IMG/VR virus record: IMGVR_UViG_3300017989_000232 | Coordinates: 1 to 37,101 of that record | DNA length: 37,101 nt | Source: a virus | Direction: 5' to 3' (one strand) | Shown here: one piece after another, positions 30,415 to 37,101 of the stretch | How positions within the stretch are numbered: the stretch's first letter is position 1 | Layout: each line of letters starts with the position of its first letter | Position numbers and translations under genes: made by a program | Notes under the pieces: generated by a model | What the model was told of the DNA's origin: nothing | What the model saw: the letters and a program-made list of their open reading frames with translations, nothing else | Database searches by the model: none

Positions 30415-30708
30415 TTATTTCTTGTCCAAAAATTCCGCGTTATCGAGCAGCCACAGGATGGCATGCCCGAATTCATATACCGGCTTTTGTACCACCTGGC
30501 CGCCGCGGCCGTGCGCGATCGTGGCGCCGGCGCGCTTGAGCCCGGCATAAATCGCGTGCAGCTTGCGCCGCCGCGTTGGCGATAATGATACCCGCAAATT
30601 TCGTGGATGCCCCGGCGCTTTATCCGCCGGCAGATCCTCGAAGGGAAACCGCAACACCGGCAAACCCGTTGAAGGGAAAATCTTACTTGTGAGGGATTTT
30701 TTCGCCAT
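30415..30708 (-). CDS. Hypothetical protein after terminase
   Basis: A 97-aa basic protein (KIFPSTGLPVLRFPFEDLPA, LSPTRRRKLHAIYAGLKRAG) with a C-terminal helix (EFGHAILWLLDNAEFL). The ATG follows AAGGAG with a spacer of nine bases. It lies between the large terminase and the methyltransferase block. I do not recognise a family; a packaging or portal accessory role is possible from position. Confidence 0.6.
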   Translation of the reverse strand: MAKKSLTSKIFPSTGLPVLRFPFEDLPADKAPGHPRNLRVSLSPTRRRKLHAIYAGLKRAGATIAHGRGGQVVQKPVYEFGHAILWLLDNAEFLDKK

Positions 30709-30723
30709 AATAACACTCTCCTT

Positions 30724-32682
30724 TTAACGATCCGTAATTAAAAAAGGCCGACCGTATTGGTCAGTTATACCCTGTTCCGTTTCCGTACGCGCGCGCGCTT
30801 CATGCGCACGCGACTTTGCCAGCTCTGCCGCCGGCGGTACGGTAGCCACGTGCAGATAATCGGCGGCCGCGCACTGGTAGACCTCGCAATCCCATAGATG
30901 ATTCTCCGCGCCTGCGGTTATCTTCGTCCATATAAACTGCTGCGATGCGCCGCGGCGATGTAAAATTTTATGCTCTGACGCCATCTGCAGCAGATAATCC
31001 GGGCCGACTTCCGCGTGTATTTCCCATGAATCAGACGCGCCGGCAGCCATTTTAATACGAGAGGAAAGCACGTCTTTATACACCTCCGTATCAATCCGCA
31101 AATATTGAGTCTTGATTGATTCGGATTCGTCCGGCGGTGTATACGTATGCCTGCGCACCATAAGCGGCATGGCCATGGGCCGCTCTCCACCGTGCCCGTG
31201 CAGCGCCATTATGCGCGAATCTGTTTCTGCAAAACGGTACACCTGATGCGTGCGGCTTTTTTCGATCGCATCATCCGGCGCGCGGCCGCCGCCTGCATCC
31301 ATAAACAGCATGCGCGCGCGTAATGATATTTTTTCATCCTCCGGGCCTTCAACCGGCCACGCTGCATCAAGGCATACGCGGCGCAAGTCATCAAACGAAT
31401 CCACGCGGCCATACTGAATTAGCCGCGACCTTGAACCCTCGCCCCACGCCCTGATCGTAAACCAAAAATGATCTTTTTGCGTATCCACGGCCGCGATCAA
31501 AAGCCCGGCCCAGGCCGGTACGATAAGCGGCTTATGGCCAGCTGCTATTTTGTCGTCAAATGAACGCGTGCGGATGGCCGTTACTTCCTGCTCGTAGACT
31601 TCCGCCAAAAAGTTATTGCGGAAACTCATTTGCTTAACCGCATTGCCCATCGATCGAATGCCCTCCACGGCTACGTCGCTGAAGGTCAGCCATGGACTAT
31701 AAAGCGCGGATACCCGAAAGGCAACCCTGCGCGGCGGTTTATTTTCAGGCCATAGGATGCCGTTACGGCCGACCGCATCATCTGGATTATCGGCAATCAT
31801 GATGTCAATTTCTGCCCACATTCCGCGCGCGTTCATCCATAATTTATGACGATCTCCAATCCATTCCTCGCAATGCGCGCATGCATACCATGCAGACTGA
31901 TCGCGCTCTATCCTGTCCGCCCTGGCCGTGCGTTCCTCGCCGCTTACCTTATCCCATTTCACGCGCTGCCAGTCGAGTACCTGATAGGCTTTGCAATGCG
32001 GGCATGGCACATGATACACCAACCTGCACGGCGATGCCTCCCATTCGCGCCAGATATAACCCTGCCGCGTTGTGGGCGTAGAAAGCTTTACGATCATTTT
32101 CCTATCCTGAAACGTTGTGGCGCGGCGCTCGCCGAGGCTGATCGGGTCCGCATCATCGCCGGAAAAAGGCGGGTATTTGTCTGTTTCGTCAAATACCACG
32201 TACCGATATGGATCACTCGCCAATGATTGCGGGCTGCCGGCCCAGCCGATGCGCACGAGCGCATTATTAAGCTCCACGTGATACTTTGTTACGTCGCGTT
32301 TAGCCGGCGTCATGTGCCGCCTGAGCGCCGGCGTGCGGCGCATCATCGGCAATATACGATCTCCAAAATTCTTTTTTGCCGCCTTTTCGTCCGGCATAAC
32401 AAAAATAACCGGGCCCGGATCCTGATCAACCCAATAACCGAACGCATTGCGGAACGCTTCGCTGCCGCCGATTTGCGTGGGCTTCAAAAACACTACCTGG
32501 TCAATACCTGGATCCGCGCAAGCATTCATAACGGCCTTCATATACGGCGTACGATCCGGGGCATACGGCCCGGGCTCATTGGATTCCTTGGTGGACAGTA
32601 CACGATTTCGCGCCGCCCATTCGGTTACTGTAATTTTTTCCGGCAGCGCCCACGCGCGCCGCTCGGCTTCGGTCCAGATCAT
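30724..32682 (-). CDS. terL: Large terminase subunit (GpA family)
   Basis: A 652-aa packaging motor of the lambda gpA type. A Walker A-like KPTQIGGSE is at 67-75 and Walker B VVFDETD at 162-168. Two CxxC pairs, CPHC and CAHC, in the middle fit the zinc-like region of this family. The C-terminal nuclease half includes LIAAVDTQKDHFWF with a likely metal-binding Asp. GpA-type enzymes usually cut at specific cos sites and leave cohesive ends, so a cos site should exist in this genome. The small terminase gene is two genes upstream. Confidence 0.9.
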   Translation of the reverse strand: MIWTEAERRAWALPEKITVTEWAARNRVLSTKESNEPGPYAPDRTPYMKAVMNACADPGIDQVVFLKPTQIGGSEAFRNAFGYWVDQDPGPVIFVMPDEKAAKKNFGDRILPMMRRTPALRRHMTPAKRDVTKYHVELNNALVRIGWAGSPQSLASDPYRYVVFDETDKYPPFSGDDADPISLGERRATTFQDRKMIVKLSTPTTRQGYIWREWEASPCRLVYHVPCPHCKAYQVLDWQRVKWDKVSGEERTARADRIERDQSAWYACAHCEEWIGDRHKLWMNARGMWAEIDIMIADNPDDAVGRNGILWPENKPPRRVAFRVSALYSPWLTFSDVAVEGIRSMGNAVKQMSFRNNFLAEVYEQEVTAIRTRSFDDKIAAGHKPLIVPAWAGLLIAAVDTQKDHFWFTIRAWGEGSRSRLIQYGRVDSFDDLRRVCLDAAWPVEGPEDEKISLRARMLFMDAGGGRAPDDAIEKSRTHQVYRFAETDSRIMALHGHGGERPMAMPLMVRRHTYTPPDESESIKTQYLRIDTEVYKDVLSSRIKMAAGASDSWEIHAEVGPDYLLQMASEHKILHRRGASQQFIWTKITAGAENHLWDCEVYQCAAADYLHVATVPPAAELAKSRAHEARARTETEQGITDQYGRPFLITDR

Positions 32683-32685
32683 TTT

Positions 32686-33102
32686 TTAACTTCCGTGCTT
32701 CTGAAAACTCCGCACTTTTTTGGGGTCGGAGACTTGATTTTCAAAATAAGGGCGCAAGACAATTTCGCCCCCATTTATGATTTCATAAATCCATTTTGCG
32801 CGCTCACGTATTGCCATACCCCAAAATTTTGCACCAGCAGATACACGATGATATCCACGAAAAGCAATAACTTTTATTGCCCATGGCATATGATCATCAG
32901 GCAACGGATATTTATAATCAAAACCGATAATATTAGACTTGGCTACATCAAATAAATCTTGATCGTATGTGCTACAATTTCTATGCCATCCAATCATCGG
33001 CCTGCCCTTTTCGCACTGAAAATACAATAGGATTCTTTCCGTATTTTTTTCTTCATTCATCGGAAAACCACAATAAGCGCAATATGGAATTTTTTTAGGC
33101 AT
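32686..33102 (-). CDS. Zinc-finger-like protein inserted between terminase genes
   Basis: A 138-aa A+T-rich gene with CAYCGFPM near the start and WHRNC at 39-43, giving a CxxC plus H..C zinc-binding layout. The rest (NIIGFDYKYPLPDDHMPWAI, ERAKWIYEIINGGEIVLR) has no match I know. It overlaps the small terminase gene by eight bases and ends four bases before the large terminase. Base composition and position suggest an acquired gene. Confidence 0.6.
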   Translation of the reverse strand: MPKKIPYCAYCGFPMNEEKNTERILLYFQCEKGRPMIGWHRNCSTYDQDLFDVAKSNIIGFDYKYPLPDDHMPWAIKVIAFRGYHRVSAGAKFWGMAIRERAKWIYEIINGGEIVLRPYFENQVSDPKKVRSFQKHGS

Positions 33103-33904
33103 CGCTTTTTCCCTTTCGTGAATTTATGGTCTTCTTTTTCTTCTTCTTTACCTTTTTCTTTTTCGCGGGCCGCGCGCTTTTCGCCGCCGGCCGTGCGCCG
33201 CGTGCGGAGGTCTTTGCTTTCTTCTTCTTGACCTTTTTCTTTTTCGCCCGCCGCGCGCTGTCCGCCGGCAGCTTATCGCCGCGCGCAAAGGCTTCTATTA
33301 TTTCCACCACAAAGCCCGTAAGCCGATCTTCTATTTCGCGGCGGTCATCCATTGCGGCCAATATCGGCGCGGCGCGGCGCGGCAATGCCAGCATGCCGGC
33401 CTTAACCGTCTGGATGCGCTCCACGCGCTCGCGGATCACCTGCTCTACGGGCATAAGCAATTCCTTCAGCTTCGATACGTGGATTTCTTTTTCTTCCGCG
33501 CGCGCCAGCTCCCAGCGCTCGCGCGCCTCCGCATTCACCACCGGCGCGCCGCCGCCTTCATCAAGCCATCGCGATTTCAACCACGGCAGGCAGACGAAAA
33601 GATTGTAACTGACACGGCGATCGCCCCCGCGATTCCGTGGCATGCCATCCGATTCCCAGTCGAGCACCACTTTCCGATCGGTATCGAGCAGCTCAACAAA
33701 TACAGTTTGAGATATTGCCGATAACGTATTCCGTAAATCGACCTGCCTTATTCGTTCCTCGTGCTTACGTATAATTGTAATTTCCCGCGTATTTAAACTG
33801 CCGGCGCCTTTTTCCCGGCGCTTCCGCAAAATTCTATCCATGCGCGCACGATCGGCAGCATCTGCAACCGATTCGTTATCGCCCGATGGAATCTTCCGCG
33901 CCAT
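33095..33904 (-). CDS. terS: Small terminase-like protein with lysine-rich tail
   Basis: A 269-aa protein. The first ~215 residues are helical and charged, with the terminase-like segment LPWLKSRWLDEGGGAPVVNA and a helix ELARAEEKEIHVSKLKELL resembling Nu1-type small terminases. The last ~50 residues are lysine-rich: two copies of AKKKKVKKKK separated by SARGARP and PAAKSARP-like units, encoded by an 81-bp DNA repeat. The tail may bind DNA non-specifically like a histone tail. The gene starts after GGGGTAAG and precedes the large terminase by one inserted gene. Confidence 0.65.
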   Translation of the reverse strand: MARKIPSGDNESVADAADRARMDRILRKRREKGAGSLNTREITIIRKHEERIRQVDLRNTLSAISQTVFVELLDTDRKVVLDWESDGMPRNRGGDRRVSYNLFVCLPWLKSRWLDEGGGAPVVNAEARERWELARAEEKEIHVSKLKELLMPVEQVIRERVERIQTVKAGMLALPRRAAPILAAMDDRREIEDRLTGFVVEIIEAFARGDKLPADSARRAKKKKVKKKKAKTSARGARPAAKSARPAKKKKVKKKKKKTINSRKGKSDA

Positions 33905-33906
33905 AC

Positions 33907-34836
33907 TTACCCCGCAACGTCAGGAAACAACCGAACGCACAAATCCGCCGGCCATTCCGCCGGATTATTGCCCTTTGACGCCCGCGGCCACTTCTTGTCA
34001 AGCATCCATATTCCGCATTCTTCCCGTTCGTGCTCGGTCATTCTTGTGGGGTTTGATCCGATTTGTTTCATATAAACCGGAATGCACGCCCGTTGACACT
34101 GATCTATAATCATGCGCGGCCATTCCAAATCCATAACGCGCGCGCCCGGCCCGCTCTCGCCGCCGATGATAACCCAATCGAGCATGGGCATTTCTTTCCC
34201 GTCCTGCTCAAAATAAATCAAATCCTTACGGTGCCGGTACCACAATCCAAGTCCGTGCAAATCGAGGGATCCCAATAACGGCTCCGCGCTGACATACCTC
34301 ACGCTTGCCGGCACCTGCAACAATAAAGGTATACGTTCCTCCGCGGTCTTTTGATCCTCGACCGAAACGCCAAACCAAATATGAGGCATCAGCGCAAACG
34401 CACTGCACGAGCACGGCGACCGCTGCACCTGCATCGCGGACGGCCACTCAACTTCCTTCGCAACCTCCCGCGCAATCCCAAAATATTCCAGCGCCCGCGC
34501 CGGCCGCTTCGTAAGCACCTGGAATATGTGCCGCGGGCAATTACCCATAACGCGAAAAACCTCATGAATAAAATAGAAAGGCACATCCTCGTGAAACAGA
34601 TCGCCCATCAGGCACACCGCGATTTTCCGCGGCTTTTTCCACCGATAAGGTTGATCCAATTTATCTTGGCGCAACGTTACCCGAAACGGATCGCACGAAT
34701 CGTATCCGTTCCGTCCACGCTGACGCGTCGCCATACGCTTCGCCCAGCAATTTTTGCACCCGGCCGAAACCGGCGAACATCCCGTCATCGGATTCCACGT
34801 GGTATCAGTCCATTCGATTTTGCTATTTAAGACCAT
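33907..34836 (-). CDS. DUF5131 (Gp37/Gp68) three-cysteine protein
   Basis: A 309-aa protein. Its start, IEWTDTTWNPMTGC, then SPVSAGCKNCWA, gives Cys20, Cys27 and Cys30 in a C-x6-C-x2-C cluster, the signature of the phage Gp37/Gp68 (DUF5131) family, which looks like radical-SAM-type enzymes. Further family-like segments are FGVSVEDQKTAEERIPLLL and WVIIGGESGPGARVMDLEW. The family often sits near DNA-modification genes. The ATG follows AAGGGGG and overlaps the methyltransferase gene by 14 bases. The reaction is not established. Confidence 0.85.
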   Translation of the reverse strand: MVLNSKIEWTDTTWNPMTGCSPVSAGCKNCWAKRMATRQRGRNGYDSCDPFRVTLRQDKLDQPYRWKKPRKIAVCLMGDLFHEDVPFYFIHEVFRVMGNCPRHIFQVLTKRPARALEYFGIAREVAKEVEWPSAMQVQRSPCSCSAFALMPHIWFGVSVEDQKTAEERIPLLLQVPASVRYVSAEPLLGSLDLHGLGLWYRHRKDLIYFEQDGKEMPMLDWVIIGGESGPGARVMDLEWPRMIIDQCQRACIPVYMKQIGSNPTRMTEHEREECGIWMLDKKWPRASKGNNPAEWPADLCVRLFPDVAG

Positions 34837-35968
34837 TGGTGATTCCCCCTTTTAATAATCCCTCAACATCCCCCAACATTTGAACGCCGGGGAAACGCGC
34901 TGCATATACCGCCTGCGCGCGCGTATATATTTCACTGGCCCACAGCACCTTGATTTTTTCGCGCTCGGCAGCCAGGCCAAAGCCACCGATTCCGCTAAAT
35001 AATTCGCCCATGGTGCGCACTCCAGCCGCCGCCAAACGGCGAATAATCCACTGCACCACAGGAACGGCCACGGCGTTTCCGATCATCTTATAGCGCGCGC
35101 TGTCGCTCATGGGTCTGCCATTAAAGGGTACCTGTGTCCAATCGTCAGGAAAGCCCTGCAGGCGCTCGCATTCGCGCGGGGTTAGACGTCGTACGCCAAA
35201 TTGACCGACAATACCCGGCGGAGTCTGCGTTCCGCTTTCCGTAGCGCCGAGCGTCGGGCTTTGTTCGGACCGGTAGCCGATACTCCTGGCGGCCGCGCCC
35301 TGGCCCCGCTTGAATGAAGCGACCAGAAAATCAGCCTCATTACACTGTCCCGCTGGCCGTGCCGTACCGGCCCCGGAAGCCGCAAGCGTACCGGCTACAA
35401 CAAGCGGTGTTCCCCTTCCGGTACCATCTTCGCTTGCATCGAATCCTTCACCGCGTAGCGTATGCGCCACTAAATGTCCGGCTTGGTCTTGGTTGTCATC
35501 TGCGCCACATGTTCCAACGCTGCTTGCAGATAGGGCGGTAACGACCGCCCCCTCTTCTCGGCACGGCGGAGAATGCCCCGACATGCCTTCGGGCTCAAAT
35601 AATATTTCTGGTGGACACGGGGCTCCAAGACGGCAGACAATAAACACGCGCTCCCGCCGCTGCGCCAAGCCGAACCATTGTGCATCCAGACTTGCCCACG
35701 CCACACCGTACCCGAGTTCATCCAACGCGGCCAGCGCGACGGTGAAGTCTCGCCCATTTGCACCAGTTGGCGAAGATCGAAATCCGGGAACATTCTCAAG
35801 GAGAAGCCAGCGCGGTCGTAACCGCTTGGCAATTCGGATAATTCCCCAGAAGAGTCCGGATCGTTTTCCATCAAGCCCCCCACGCTTCCCCGCCACGCTC
35901 AAATCCTGGCATGGAAAGCCAGCCGTAATTAAATCGGGCACCTGCATGCTATCCTCAATATGGACCAT
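34823..35968 (-). CDS. Circularly permuted cytosine-C5 DNA methyltransferase
   Basis: A 381-aa enzyme with all key motifs of m5C methyltransferases but in permuted order. It starts with motif IV (AGFPCQDLSVAGK, Cys20), then VI (ENV, 58-60), VIII (QRR, 103-105), a target-recognition region at about 115-255, IX (RLTPRECERLQGFP, 261-274) and X (GNAV, 297-300). Only then does motif I follow (ELFSGIGGFGL, 322-332), ending with the strand SEIY and FPGVQMLGDVEG. The break lies between motifs III and IV. A possible internal start at 35011 has GGAG eight bases upstream, so the C-terminal part might also be made alone. Confidence 0.85.
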   Translation of the reverse strand: MVHIEDSMQVPDLITAGFPCQDLSVAGKRGGLDGKRSGLFWGIIRIAKRLRPRWLLLENVPGFRSSPTGANGRDFTVALAALDELGYGVAWASLDAQWFGLAQRRERVFIVCRLGAPCPPEILFEPEGMSGHSPPCREEGAVVTALSASSVGTCGADDNQDQAGHLVAHTLRGEGFDASEDGTGRGTPLVVAGTLAASGAGTARPAGQCNEADFLVASFKRGQGAAARSIGYRSEQSPTLGATESGTQTPPGIVGQFGVRRLTPRECERLQGFPDDWTQVPFNGRPMSDSARYKMIGNAVAVPVVQWIIRRLAAAGVRTMGELFSGIGGFGLAAEREKIKVLWASEIYTRAQAVYAARFPGVQMLGDVEGLLKGGITNGLK

Positions 35969-35976
35969 TAAAGACC

Positions 35977-36336
35977 CTATTCCTCTTCCTCACAAAAAAA
36001 ACAATGGAGCGCGTAAATATATGACATATGCGCCCGCGAAAGCGCGTAGCATTCCGGGCAATTTCCCGGATCGTATTTGTGCGTATGGCCCATCAATGGA
36101 TACAGGTGCCGCCGCAACACCACAAGGGGCGTTGCACAGCATAGCGACTCCCCCGTTATCTTAAAAATAGGACACGCCAGACAGGTACCACCATCGAAAA
36201 ACCTACGGCACAGCGGGCCTTCCCCGATCGTTGGTTCCGGCATACCATTTTCAATATTGATTGCCCACGCGCCAGCCGCTTCCAGCAGCGCAACCCCTTC
36301 CTCCCCGGTCAGTTTAATTTTTTCGCTTGCCGGCAT
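35977..36336 (-). CDS. Cys-rich hypothetical protein
   Basis: A 119-aa protein with many cysteines (LCRRFF, GGTCLACPIF, LCCATPL, NCPECYALS, CFFCEEEE), probably binding one or two metal ions. It is the first gene of the late/modification block and starts after AAAGGGGAAAG. No family is recognised. Position before the permuted methyltransferase suggests it belongs to the modification genes. Confidence 0.62.
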   Translation of the reverse strand: MPASEKIKLTGEEGVALLEAAGAWAINIENGMPEPTIGEGPLCRRFFDGGTCLACPIFKITGESLCCATPLVVLRRHLYPLMGHTHKYDPGNCPECYALSRAHMSYIYALHCFFCEEEE

Positions 36337-36444
36337 TTTTCTTTCCCCTTTTTCTAAAGTTTACACGCCGACCTTGCCGATAGAAATAACACCACGCCGG
36401 CGGACCACAGGAACCCACCACCAGCCGCCAGAACCCCCACCACC

Positions 36445-36470
36445 CCGGGCATCGCACGCCGGATGCCCGG
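36445..36470. other. Perfect hairpin, CCGGGCATC / GATGCCCGG
   Basis: A nine-base-pair stem (36445-36453 with 36462-36470) around an eight-base loop. It lies 109 bases upstream of the first late gene. It resembles repetitive extragenic palindromes of bacterial chromosomes, but a single copy does not prove this. Confidence 0.55.
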
Positions 36471-36607
36471 CCTACCTCCACTCGCACCACGCCGACAGTC
36501 AGCCCGACCGAACACTGCATGCATGTGTTGACAAACCTGTGCCGTCCACAACCCAAAACCTCCCACAATCGCAGTAAAACCCGCGATTTTCGGCCCGCCA
36601 GCCATCG

Positions 36608-36799
36608 CAGCCGGCAATTTTGGATCCGCAACCGCCGCCAGCCCGGGCTGCCCAGCGCCGCACATCGGCAGGAGCTGCCGGCCACTACCGCCGGGCCCCG
36701 ACGTCGCCGCACATCTGCCCGGCTGCCGGCCACCGCAGCCGGCAATTGTGGATCCGCAACGCCAGCCAGCCCAGCGCCGAACATCGGCAGGAGCTGACG
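36608..36799. repeat. Two imperfect copies of a ~70-base repeat
   Basis: Copy one begins at 36608 and copy two at 36735; both start GCAGCCGGCAATT, continue with GGATCCGCAA and end near ACATCGGCAGGAGCTG. The spacing is 127 bases. Differences are point changes and small gaps, so the duplication is not recent. Confidence 0.65.
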
Positions 36800-36810
36800 G
36801 GCCCCGTCGC

Positions 36811-36942
36811 CGCGCATCTGCTGGCGGACGGCCACCGCGGCAGGAGCCCGCCGGGGCAAGGCCGCCCCGGCACCGCCGCGCATCTGCTGGCGGACGGCCA
36901 CCGCAGCAGGAGCCCGCCGGGGCAAGGCCGCCCCGGCGCCGC
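36811..36942. repeat. Two tandem 66-bp repeats, each with a hairpin
   Basis: Copies at 36811-36876 and 36877-36942 differ at two positions. Each contains GCCGGGGC and GCCCCGGC as a perfect eight-base-pair stem around AAGGCC (36850-36871 and 36916-36937). The array is contiguous and has no spacers. Confidence 0.8.
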
Positions 36943-37090
36943 GGGTTCTTGCCGAGCAGAGGCCAGGCCCCCCTCCGGACCCCCTACCGGCAGGGGCCAT
37001 GCCTCCCAAAATCCCCACCTGAAAACAACCCCCAAAATGCAACTGACGTTACCCGCCTTCAATGTGACAAAAATTTGTAAAAAAAACAAG

Positions 37091-37101
37091 AAATTAAAAA
37101 C
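37091..37101. repeat. Terminal direct repeat, right copy
   Basis: AAATTAAAAAC, identical to bases 1-11. It follows an A-rich run (TTTGTAAAAAAAACAAG). Together the two copies may mark attR and attL, a circular overlap, or chance similarity. Confidence 0.35.

Larger units (their letters stand above)
36337..37101. other. Non-coding right end with repeats and hairpins
   Basis: About 765 bases without a credible gene; long open frames here are G+C-rich and repetitive. The stretch has two imperfect copies of a ~70-base unit (from 36608 and from 36735), two tandem 66-bp repeats (36811-36942), and a perfect hairpin at 36445-36470. If the phage is circular, this joins the 369-base left end to make a ~1.1-kb control region that could hold cos and attP. 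If it is a prophage, it is partly host DNA. Confidence 0.55.

Noticed and set aside
35310-36164. 284-codon plus-strand frame
   Set aside because: Antisense to the methyltransferase, whose motifs are unambiguous.
36811-36942. CRISPR array
   Set aside because: Two long units in direct contact without spacers; a simple tandem duplication.
36314-37042. 242-codon minus-strand frame over the right-end repeats
   Set aside because: Ala/Arg/Gly low-complexity protein produced by the 66-bp repeats; it also overlaps the start of a better gene.
1-37101. Diversity-generating retroelement, retron or tRNA genes
   Set aside because: No reverse transcriptase motif and no clear tRNA cloverleaf were seen on either strand by eye; a tRNA scan was not possible here.

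Overview
This window is a nearly complete genome of a tailed, lambda-like temperate phage (or an excised prophage) of a bacterium. Almost every gene lies on the minus strand and is transcribed from high to low coordinates. Gene starts are packed with ATGA, TAATG or TGAATG junctions and with AAGGAG or GGGGG type ribosome binding sites. The DNA is G+C-rich overall, with a few visibly A+T-richer genes (about 12.0-13.1 kb, 28.2-30.2 kb and 32.7-33.1 kb) that look acquired. The host cannot be named from the sequence. A lipoprotein signal and a possible spanin-like protein favour a Gram-negative host. An 11-bp direct repeat stands at both ends of the window and may be an attachment core, an assembly overlap, or chance.

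Read in the direction of transcription, the right part (36.3 to 8.5 kb) is the late region. It opens with a Cys-rich protein, a circularly permuted cytosine-C5 DNA methyltransferase, a DUF5131 three-cysteine protein, a small terminase with a lysine-rich tail, an inserted zinc-finger-like gene and a GpA-type large terminase. A block then interrupts the usual terminase-to-portal order. It holds two amino-methyltransferases around a PAPS/APS-reductase-like sulfur enzyme. The head and tail genes follow in lambda order: gpW-like connector, portal, S49 protease with nested scaffold, decoration protein, major capsid, tail terminator, connector, tail tube, tail assembly chaperone with a T7 slippery site for -1 frameshifting, a gp10-like protein and the tape measure. 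Next come two paralogous tail proteins, a 910-aa tail hub, an Asp-box-containing tail protein, two membrane or lipoprotein genes that may serve lysis, and a repeat-rich fibre. The operon ends at a clear intrinsic terminator near 8.47 kb.

The switch region (7.56-8.5 kb) holds a promoter whose -35 and spacer are covered by a perfect 24-bp palindrome. It also holds the only plus-strand gene, a divergent gene of unknown function, and three perfect-stem hairpins in a row.

The early region (7.55 to 0.37 kb) encodes small regulators (HTH, ribbon-helix-helix), several zinc-ribbon mini-proteins including a 48-aa one, a GT42/DUF115-like Rossmann protein, an origin-binding-type protein whose gene carries 8-bp and 11-bp iterons (as lambda O carries its origin), a DnaC-like helicase loader, an HD phosphohydrolase, a PnuC-like membrane protein and the integrase. 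The two ends (1-369 and 36337-37101) are non-coding. The right one holds G+C-rich repeats and hairpins that could be a cos region or host flank.
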